Source of the DNA: Mesotaenium endlicherianum
Lineage: Eukaryota > Streptophyta > Zygnematophyceae > Zygnematales > Mesotaeniaceae
Assembly: GCA_009602735.1 (NCBI GenBank)
Contig: WELA01001462.1
Span: 338,664-378,296 of the forward strand
DNA: 39,633 bases
Reading direction: 5' to 3'
In this document: in pieces, positions 32,673 through 39,633 of the stretch
Position numbering within the stretch: the first letter of the stretch is position 1
How the letters are laid out: each line of letters starts with the position of its first letter
Notes under the pieces: generated by a model
What the model was told of the DNA's origin: nothing
The model's database searches: none
The model's input: only the letters and a program-made list of their open reading frames with translations
Position numbers and translations under genes: made by a program

Positions 32673-33380
32673 CTACCGGGGTGGGCGGCACGAGGGGCAA
32701 AACCAACCACCATTGGGATTCTAGGCAGAGGAGGAGACAAACAGGCTAAATGCGAACCAGCATTGCAACGATCGCACAGCAGCATCGAAGCGGGGCGACG
32801 AATTGACCCACACCCGTTGCAGGGTTGGTTAGCCGAGACAGTGGCTTGCAATGGGTCAACCTCATGAAGGATATTAGGCAAGTGACAAGGTGCGCAATTC
32901 TTCATATTCTTGCAAATGGTGCGATCATCAGAACCCTCAAGTGTAAGGACCCCATTAGGACTAACGGTGCGTGCTCGTAAGATGACTGGGCCGGCACGAA
33001 CGTTAAGAGTATGGCGCATTTTACGTTGCAAATAGACATAACCCCGACCTCAAACTTGACCGTACGAGGCTTGTATACCCCACTCCGTAAATGCGCGTAG
33101 CGAAACGTGTCCCGGTGCTGAGCAGTGAGCAAATTACCCATAGCAATCGACATGTGCTTAAGGAACGAGGTAGCGCGTTCATTGAGGTGGGCGAGCAAGA
33201 CATTGGGATCGTCAAGCTGAATAGGCAGAGTAATACGACGACAAATGGCGGAAGGAAGGGGAGGTTCACGACCATACAGGAGGAAATACGGAGAATATGC
33301 GCGCAAGGACGCCTGGAAACTGAAGTTATAGCCCATGGCCAGCCACGGGATGTGCATGTCCCAGTCAGACACATCGCAAG
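32673..33380 (-). pseudogene. Integrase C-terminus with PHD finger, element D
   Basis: Coding runs from SDWDMHIPWLAMGYNFS and SPYFLLYGREPPLPS (33372 downward) through an AQHRDTFRYAHLRSG helix to YVYLQRKM and AGPVILRARTVSPNGVL, the GPY/F-like integrase tail, with one frame change near 33030. About 50 residues later comes a Cys4-His-Cys3 PHD finger: CNGCGS (first Cys 32819-32821), MLLCDRCNAGSHLACLSPPL, then after a one-base shift NGGWFCPSC (last Cys 32688-32690) and a TAG at 32673-32675. PHD fingers read histone H3 tails. Here the domain takes the place of the chromodomain of chromoviruses and could guide integration. Confidence 0.8.
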
Positions 33381-34060
33381 TGAGGGCATACTTGCGCAGA
33401 CTGCGCTCGACGGTTTTGCACTATGCGTTCCGCAAGCCCATCGACCTGGGGGTGGTCATGTGAGGTTATATGATGATCAATGGAAGATGTATCAAGCAAT
33501 TTGGCCAGATCACCCTAGAACTCTGACTCTTGATCAGTGAGGACCTCAGCACATGCTCCATACCGACACAAGATACGATCAGTAAATGTGCGAGCGATGT
33601 AAGCACTGGACTTGTCAGGGATACTGACCAGTTCGATCCATTTAGTAAGATGCTCAATCATGCCAAGAACGTAGCGCATGCCACACTTAAAGAGAGATAA
33701 GGGTCCAGCCAGATCCAACGACCATTAGTAAAAGAGCCCTCGCAGAGGGAGGGAGTTGAGGATAGAATGAAGTGCATTGAAAGTGTTCTTGACGCGGTCA
33801 CAAGAAGTGCAGGAACGGACAAAATCGTTGACTAGGGTGACTAAGCCATCCCACCAAAACTCGGTTTGCAGGAGGGAGCTAGTACGCTTAACCCCAAAGT
33901 GCCCTGACTCCTCATGGATCTTACGAATGAGGGAGATGCGTTGAAGGGGAGGAGGAACAACTCAAGTATGGTGAGGAAAGATGCGCAGTAAAGCCCCTTC
34001 ATGCCAGTGATAGTGCGCACAGCGATGCAGGATGCGGTCCCGCTCACGTGGAGAGATGGG
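33381..34060 (-). pseudogene. Integrase zinc-binding and catalytic core, element D
   Basis: The HHCC finger reads KIHEESGHFGVKRT ... FWWDGLVTLVNDFV ... CTSCDR (about 33930-33790). The core holds LDLAGPL (first Asp 33713-33715), MIEHLTKWIELVSIPDKSS, EVLTDQESEF (second Asp 33533-33535) and DHPQVDGLAERIVQ (Glu 33428-33430). All three catalytic acids are present, but frame changes near 33720, 33515 and 33400 break the gene. The enzyme would insert element cDNA into the host chromosome. Confidence 0.88.
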
Positions 34061-34108
34061 TGAAGACCAGGCTCGGGTGCGTAAATACTCTAATACGCCA
34101 AGATCAGA

Positions 34109-34765
34109 TCAAACATCAGAAGCCTCACGCAGTGATGCAGCTGGACTCACGGCGCATGCACCCACAGGAGTAGGGAGAAGACCCAAATAATACGCGGCAT
34201 GCCAGGCTGGTAGGATGTGTTCTTGCTGACTAGACGCAAAGCGAGCCCCAATGGTGTTAACATCAGAAGGATCAGGGTTTCCACTAAGCCCATCCGCATC
34301 TTGGTTACTTAACCCGACTTTATGCTCAATAGTCGAGTCGTATTCCTGAAGTATGAGAGCCCAACGTGCGTGTTTACCCGTAAGTTTCTGGTTGGCCATT
34401 AACCACTTTAAAGGTTGGTGAGCAGTGATTAGAGTGAAGTGGGTACTGTAGAGGTAAGGACAAACATGTATGACAGCCCATACTGCAGCTGAACACTCCC
34501 CTTCATACGAACTGTAATTCCGTTCGGCACTGTTGTTATTATGGCTAGCATAAGCAACAACGTATTCATGCCCCTCTTCATCCTCCTGAGCAAGCACGGC
34601 TCCCAATCCCAGATGACTCCAATCGGTGTAAAGGGAGAAAGGCTTATTGTAGTTGGGTCTGCGGAGGATAGGAGCAGAGGAGAGAAGACCCTTCAGTTTG
34701 TCAAAGTCTGCCTGGCGTTCAGTATTCCATTCCCAGGGTACATTCTTTTTCAAAAAATTGTTCAA
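34109..34765 (-). pseudogene. RNase H of element D
   Basis: One frame: WEWNTERQADFDKLKGLLSS ... FSLYTDWSHLGLGAVLAQED, ERNYSSYEGECSAAVWAV, LITAHQPLKWLM and LSNQDADGLS. The first Asp and the Glu are kept, but the usual TDH is TAH (GCT at 34421-34423), so an active-site Asp is lost. The domain degrades RNA in the RNA:DNA hybrid. It follows RT after a frame change near 34770. Confidence 0.88.
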
Positions 34766-34770
34766 CGGAC

Positions 34771-35690
34771 CGCGATTGAGCTAGAATCAGAGCAAAAGCG
34801 ACGGTAATATCCAGTGATGCCCATGAAGGCCCGTAACTTAGATACGTCTATAGGAACTGGCAAACGTTGAATAGCATTGACTTTAACTTGTTGTGATGTT
34901 AGCCCCCCAGGTACAATGTGATGTCCAAGGTATGGAACGGAAAGGGTAGCAACCTTTCATTTTCCCGGGTGACACTTGAGACCCGCGGCTTTCAAACTGT
35001 GCAACACATGTTCCACATGTACCAAGTGTTCCTCTACAGTACGGCTAAAAATGAGCACATCATCGATGTAACAACGAGCAAGAGGTAACCCACTCAGCAT
35101 ACGGTCCATGATACGCTGGAATCGGGCAGGGGCGTTCTTTAAGCCAAACGGCATAACCTTCCACTGGTACAGACGACAATTTCCCCAAAATGCAGTCTTA
35201 TGTTTATCCTTGGGATCAATAAGGATTTGGTTAAACCCCTGACGTAGATCAAATACACTGAAGACAGTAGCGTCCTCAAGGACATTAAACATATTCTCAG
35301 GTACAGGCATGGGGTAGCGATCAAGCTTAGTAACAGCATTGAGTCCCCGATAATCCCCACACATGCGCTTCTCAGTGTAATTCCCCAATGCGTCCTTCTT
35401 AGCAGGCATAACTGTGGGTGCCGCGAAATCAGACATTGACTCCTCTATCATGCCAGCCTCTAAAAGCTCAGTAACCTTTTCACGCACAATGTCCTGTTCT
35501 ACTCTAGCGTGTCAATAGTCCCGTAGAAACACCGATTCGGAGGTGGTGAGGTCAATGGTGAACTGTGACATGTTACAAATCCCTAAGTCCTTAACTAATC
35601 GTGCAAAGTATGATTCATTACGATCAAGCATCTGAGTGAATTGCACAACTTCCTTTTCAGTTAATTGTGTGCCCAGGTCCCACCCATCCT
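34771..35690 (-). pseudogene. Reverse transcriptase of element D
   Basis: The frame is the same as that of the methyltransferase C-terminus upstream. Motifs: EKVTELLEAGMIEES, APTVMPAKKD, MCGDYRGLN, FSVFDLRQGFNQILI, VMPFGLKNAPARFQRIMD and CYIDDVLIFS (YIDD 35059-35070), then after a TGA at 34957-34959 YLGHHIV and LRAFMGITGYYRRF. A TGA near 35510 and a TAG near 35735 lie upstream in the linker. RT motifs are all recognisable, so the domain decayed recently by stops rather than by large loss. Confidence 0.93.
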
Positions 35691-35839
35691 TAGGTTTCTG
35701 TGCGGACGAAATCGATGAGGGGTCTGCGTGCTATGCTGGAATTAAAAATTCTGACGGAGCCCCCCCTCCTGCAGCCAAAAACAGGTAGGCTGGAATATGT
35801 CGGAAAAGATCAGGGAGGCGGGCGTTGAGGATGGGTAAG

Positions 35840-36800
35840 ACAGAGAAAGACCTTGTGAGCACATGAACATCCATGACACGGCCTAGCAATTGGCACCGCT
35901 GGGAGGGGGATAAGGACGGAGACGCAGTAGCATGGGGAATAAATCCGAGAATGAGCTCGCGTTCGGACGCGGAAGGCTCGACATATTAGTGTGTGTGGGA
36001 ATCAAATATCATACCAGGCTTAAATTGGCAAAATGTGTAAGATCTAGGACAGCTGACAAGGGTAGAAAAGGCGGCGCGTGGGTGACCAGGGATGTTGACT
36101 TGACAGAAAGAGGGGTGATCGAGGCGAAGGACCTCCATTGGGCAACGGTGGGGAGCTAAGTCTGAAGAAACAGTGAGACGGGGAAGATGTGCATGCATGT
36201 GGTGGACCAGAGGTGTGAGGGTGATGGGTGAGACAAAGTTTTGCCAGAACACTCGAGATCGATGAGCGTAGGATCCCACGGCGGCGGCATCAATAGGGAC
36301 CCAGGCCCCAGGATGGATGTGATGGTGAGGAAGTCAGCACGAACGTGGGCCCGGGGATCGTCTGCGGAGTTAACATCTTCAAAGAGGTACGTTGGAGGAG
36401 AGAGCTGAGAGGTTTGGAGAAGCCCTAAGACACGCACAAGCTCAAAAAATAACTGAGAGCGAGGGTCCGAGAGCCCCTTCCCAGTACCCGCCCGAGAATG
36501 ACCCTGACACTCCCATCCACCTACGACCAGGTGAACGGGCCCAATGGCGTGCAAATGTTCCAGATGGATCAGGCGAACGTCAAAAGGCAAGGCTGAATAA
36601 GCCGTAGAGTATGCAGATGGGGGAAATAAGGTTGGGAAAGCTAGGGTGAGGAGAGCAAGGTGGTGTTGGCTTGCAAGTCGGGCAAGCGGGTCAGCGTCAC
36701 AATAATAGTAGTGCGCAATACGCTGCCCACTGAGCAACAAACCCGCGACGGTAGAAGAGACCCCCGCAAATAAATCGAGCACCGTGATGCCCTAGGGGGG
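35840..36800 (-). pseudogene. DNMT3-like C5 cytosine methyltransferase in element D
   Basis: About 310 residues. Motif I: VLDLFAGVSSTVAGLLLSG (~36790-36730). Motif IV: VVGGWECQGHSRAG with the catalytic Cys at 36507-36509. Then GKGLSDPRSQLFFELVRVLG, which resembles the GKGL...LFFE..R.L stretch of DNMT3. Motif VI: YLFEDVNS (~36390-36368), Asp in place of the usual Asn. After a frame change near 36305: VPIDAAAVGSYAHRSRVFWQ, matching DNMT3 motif VIII (AHRARYFWGN style). Motif IX: RAAFSTLVSCPRSYTF. After a TAA at 35986-35988: VEPSASERELILGF and RCQLLGRVMDVHVLTR; LLGR rather than LLGN is DNMT3-like. A TAG at 36792-36794 precedes the domain. The frame upstream holds the protease and the frame downstream enters RT. 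The enzyme would transfer methyl groups from SAM to cytosine C5. Confidence 0.9.
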
Positions 36801-37645
36801 TGGCAGCCAGGGCACAGGAGTGGTGGCAATGACGATGGGAGAAGAAGGGTGTGCGGATGGGGAAGCGAGAGAGGGGCTGGGAATAGGTGCGAGACAGTGT
36901 AAGGTTGCGTGGATCTGCTGGATGGTAGCAGAGGGCGTGGTGTATGTGAGAGGGGGCGAGAGGATGGGTTGAGCAGAGCAGGCTGAGAGAGGTTCAGGAG
37001 TGGACTCAATGTCGTGCTGGAGGAGATAGGTAGGGTCGGAGAGATTGCCAGGACTGAGATCATCAATGGTGAGTGCAAACGCAGCCGCGACTGGACACGC
37101 GGGAGATAAGGGGGAGTGGGTGAGAATGAGGGGAAGACAACCCACATGGTGCCCCAAAGCCTCAAAGTCAACGCGATATGTGGCAATGCCTTGCCACAAG
37201 TCAATGGTGAGACCGACGAGGAAATTAAACTCCTGGCCGAGTAGGACATCATAGAATGTAGACTTGGTGACCATACATTGAGCATAGAGGGTGACAGCGG
37301 CGGGGGTATGGGCATTGAGTGTGGTAGGTATACGACAACGTGATTGGTGTGGAAACAGGATTAGGACAGGGCTCAAGATCGTCAGCGGTGATGCGGAGGT
37401 GCTGACACATGACTGCTCCAAGAAGGATTGGCTGGGCCCCAATATCGAGAATGACTATACGGGGTGCGAGATTGTCCATGCGAAAATACGCATGCTGGTT
37501 ATCCACCATCATATTGCGGGGCAAAGCGCGCTGCCGCTCAAGAGGGGTAAGGAAGGACGGGTGGCGGAGCTGACCTGGAAGGAGACAAAACCTGTGAAGG
37601 GGCGAGAAAAAAGGAGAGAGCAGGGGGGAACGACCCACCTGGAGG
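36795..37645 (-). pseudogene. Protease and linker of element D
   Basis: Coding begins in LERQRALPRNMMVDNQHAYF and reaches APRIVILDIGAQPILLGA, a retropepsin site with DIGA (Asp 37444-37446; Ile replaces Ser/Thr). After a frame change near 37380 it continues LYAQCMVTKSTFYDVLLGQE and GLTIDLWQGIATYRVDF. The YDVLLG and IDLW segments match gypsy proteases. A Pro/Ser/Thr-rich linker of about 100 residues then leads, in the same frame, to the methyltransferase after one TAG. Confidence 0.8.
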
Positions 37646-37689
37646 ACGCGGTACGGAAGATGGCGAAGGAGAGGGCGTTGCGAGGTGAG

Positions 37690-38806
37690 CTAGCAGCGGA
37701 GAGTCTGGAGGATGGCTGGTAGAGGTCGAGGCAGGCACAGACGCGGCGAGGTAGGCCGGGGACTTGACGGCTTAGGGGCGATTGGCAGATGAAGCAGCGG
37801 GCGCCCACAGAGGAGAAACGTAGGTAGCTGGGACGGGACGGTCGGTTGGGACGCGCGGCGGCGGAGGGTGCGGACAGCGACGGGGGAGCTTGAGCGTAAT
37901 CGCCTCTTGAGCCTGTCCAAGAGCCGTAGAGGACACAGTAAACAGAGATGGTGGAAGCAAGGCACCCCCCCGCAACTGGGATGGTGGCGGCGGAATGAAC
38001 GGAGTTGGTTGAGGAATAAAATGCGACGGTGCTAGAGGAGGTACCGTGCCCACTGGAGTAGGAGGTAATTAATCAAGAGCATTTGAATCGCATGCGTCTA
38101 CCAACGCTGGCAAAGAGGCAATGGACGTGTTCTCGACCTGACAATTGTAAGTAACTTTGCCAATACAAAAAGTGACAGTGCACGGCAGGGACGTGGAGTC
38201 GGACGGCAACGGACGACGGGACGGGGACGAAGGAGGAATCGGAACTCCCTGAATGTCGAAGCTGACAGAAAGGACTGACTGGCCAGCGGACAAACTGGTT
38301 GGAGCAGGAGTTGTCGGCTCAAGAGGCTCCACGGCTGCTCGCGCAAACAGGGCAGCTAGCGCAAATGGGAGAGGATTGCTGGTAGGAGGCGGGGTAGGCG
38401 GACGTGGCGGGCTGGACGGCTGCGGCAAATCGGCTACCACTTGCGCATATGAGGGAGGGAGCAGTAGATCTCTCTCCACTGCTGCGGCTGCGGCGCGCAG
38501 GTGGTCACACACCTGCTAGACTTGCAACTGCGCTGCGGGCACATCCTCCGGGAGGATGACCATAGTACCTGCAGCCCCCCCCTTAGCTCTGACATCCCAC
38601 ACCGGTACAGGCAAACGCGAGTGAGACGATCCTAACGTATCATCGGGCTCAAACAAGTCAAAGGACCGCGGCAGCTGAGCAGACTGCTTTGTATGCCGGC
38701 CATGGTCAGGATCGACGGGAGGTGGAGCGGATGGCTCATGCGCCGCTGTGACGTTTCTGCTTTTTCGAGAGGATCTTTCCTCGGTATTCAAGGAATATTT
38801 AATTCA
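37690..38806 (-). pseudogene. Proline-rich N-terminal region of element D (Gag position)
   Basis: One frame runs from about 38806 to 37690 with in-frame stops at 38516-38518, 38069-38071 and 37772-37774. It is Pro/Ala/Ser-rich (SPPRPPTPPPTSNP, IPQPTPFIPPPPSQL) with an ordered patch VTFCIGKVTYNCQVENTS. No capsid domain is evident. In another frame GARCFICQSPLSRQ near 37800 may be what is left of a zinc knuckle. No convincing ATG opens the frame; TTG at 38789-38791 is not credible as a eukaryotic start. Confidence 0.5.
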
Positions 38807-38920
38807 AGTGGAAGAAAAATTCGTATACTTGTGGAAATTGACGAATACTTGAAAGAGCGAAAGTGAAAACTAACGTAGAATGTGTGCTTGTGAGAGTTGC
38901 ACTCACAATGACTCTGCAGG

Positions 38921-38928
38921 TATTTATA
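38921..38928 (-). promoter_or_regulatory. Candidate TATA box upstream of element D
   Basis: On the minus strand TATAAATA lies about 130 bases before the open frame of element D. It is centred in an inverted repeat, GCAGGTAT-TT-ATACCTGC (38917-38934). Plausibly the promoter of a 5' LTR whose borders cannot be defined here. Confidence 0.45.
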
Positions 38929-39016
38929 CCTGCACAACATGAGGCACTGGAGTGCTTCGAGTCACCACCTAGGGCACTGGTTCATGTTCAACGAAAACGG
39001 TCGAAGGGACGTGTCC

Positions 39017-39137
39017 CATTCGGCCGAATGCACAAAACGCGCAGTTGGCCGTTTGGAGACTTTTCGACGGTTTCCGAAAAACCGTTTCGCGCCAAACGGG
39101 CGTTTTCGCGTTCTCGCGACTTTCCGAAAAAGTCGCG
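39017..39137. repeat. Cluster of GC-rich palindromes
   Basis: CATTCGGCCGAATG (39017-39030, perfect); ACGGTTT-CCGAA-AAACCGT (39067-39085); CCGTTT-CGCGCC-AAACGG overlapping it downstream; CGCGACTTT-CCGAA-AAAGTCGCG (39115-39137). Two hairpins share the CCGAA loop. All stems contain CpG sites. Confidence 0.75.
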
Positions 39138-39197
39138 ATTGATCGCGGAGTCGCGTACAGATGCTTTCGTCATGAACCGGTAGTTTAAGAAGCTACT

Positions 39198-39262
39198 TTG
39201 GCCAATCGGTTAGGTGTGAACGTTTCAAACGAAAGTCGCGGGTTCGAATCCGCTCGGATGCA
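39198..39262 (+). other. tRNA-like Pol III A box / B box pair
   Basis: TTGGCCAATCGGTTAGG (39199-39213) resembles a tRNA D-arm/A box, and GGTTCGAATCC (39241-39251) is a perfect B box. The T stem lacks one base (GCGGG/CCGC), the anticodon stem pairs poorly and no acceptor stem is found, so it is a tRNA pseudogene or the head of a tRNA-derived SINE, not a working tRNA. Confidence 0.5.
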
Positions 39263-39337
39263 AAGCGAATTTGCATATTTTGTTTCGTTTGACTTTACGA
39301 CTGTTTGTTCGTATTAATGATACAACAGTTTCTTTGT

Positions 39338-39472
39338 ATTACGACTAGTCGTAATCCGAAATCTGTGATTGTCCATTATTCGTAATAATGACAATCAAAA
39401 TAACTTAATCAAACAATGATTAATGAAATTTTCATCTCATAATTATTCAAAGTAAGTTTTTGAATAATTATG
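39338..39472. repeat. AT-rich palindromes near the window end
   Basis: ATTACGACTAGTCGTAAT (39338-39355) is a perfect 18 bp palindrome. GATTGTC-CATTATT and AATAATG-ACAATC (39367-39396) pair around CGT with one bulge. CATAATTATTCAAA and TTTGAATAATTATG (39438-39472) are perfect 14 bp arms around 7 bases. The remaining DNA to the end shows no gene. Confidence 0.8.
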
Positions 39473-39633
39473 TCGTACTTTTGCGAAGTAGTCGAATTAC
39501 GTTACGACGCTTTTTGCAATAGTATCTCGGTCGTTTCGCCAATCGACCGGGAATTAATCGGCACACGTGTGTGGCGAATAATTCAATGTGATGCAATCAT
39601 TTATGAAATAACTTATGATAAATAGTATAACGT

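Larger units (their letters stand above)
32673..38806 (-). mobile_element. Element D: Ty3/gypsy element with DNMT3-like methyltransferase and PHD finger
   Basis: Read right to left on the minus strand: Pro-rich N-terminal region, aspartic protease, C5-methyltransferase, RT, RNase H, integrase (HHCC and D, D, E), C-terminal domain, PHD finger. RT before RNase H before integrase is the Ty3/gypsy order. LTRs could not be paired inside the window, and a capsid domain is not obvious, so the 5' end may be rearranged. Several stops and at least five frameshifts make it non-functional as it stands. Confidence 0.88.

Noticed and set aside
39198..39262. Functional tRNA gene
   Set aside because: No acceptor stem, a one-base gap in the T stem and poor anticodon stem pairing.

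Overview
This is a nuclear, repeat-rich eukaryotic window. Spliced exons with GT-AG borders, LTR retrotransposons, a ~184 bp satellite, and piggyBac and Crypton-like remains all point away from bacteria. The mix of a chromodomain Ty3/gypsy element with an initiator-Met-type primer site and gypsy-type elements carrying cytosine methyltransferases would fit a streptophyte (charophyte) green alga such as Chara. That assignment is inference from style, not from a search. I see no intact host gene. Almost every reading frame is interrupted.

Layout. 1-2832: low-complexity, partly GC-rich DNA. 2833-4464: an intron-containing gene or pseudogene for an Ndc10/Crypton-type tyrosine recombinase, cut off downstream by a 719 bp solo LTR (5026-5744, minus). 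6115-9310: a satellite with a homogeneous core of ten ~184 bp units (7461-9310) flanked by degenerate units. 10526-11119: a possible MITE with 18 bp inverted termini. 11362-12643: an internally deleted piggyBac-like transposase. 14607-28880: an old retroelement B (plus strand: Gag, two zinc knuckles, protease, then a C5 cytosine methyltransferase), followed to 30821 by an unrecognised region. 18458-26895: a full-length Ty3/gypsy chromovirus A, inserted inside B's methyltransferase, with paired LTRs, PBS, gag, PR-RT-RNase H, integrase-chromodomain and an extra ORF before the 3' LTR. 27315-28577: a second, solo LTR inserted in the same methyltransferase. 30852-32226: a pair of 248 bp direct repeats. 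32673-38806: a minus-strand Ty3/gypsy element D with PR, a DNMT3-like methyltransferase, RT, RNase H, integrase and a PHD finger, in that order. 38917-39550: a hairpin-dense region with a TATA box and a tRNA-like A/B box pair.

The main biology is two unrelated-looking methyltransferases, each placed directly after the retroviral-type protease of a retroelement. In D the domain runs in the same frame into the reverse transcriptase. D also carries a PHD finger where chromoviruses carry a chromodomain. A plausible reading is an element family that writes DNA methylation and targets or reads chromatin. In B the methyltransferase is split three ways: motif I at ~18200, motifs IV, VI and VIII at 26901-27314, and motifs IX and X at 28583-28880. 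Removing each insertion with one copy of its 5 bp target duplication restores a continuous frame at both junctions, which gives the order of events. All copies are decayed by stops and frameshifts.
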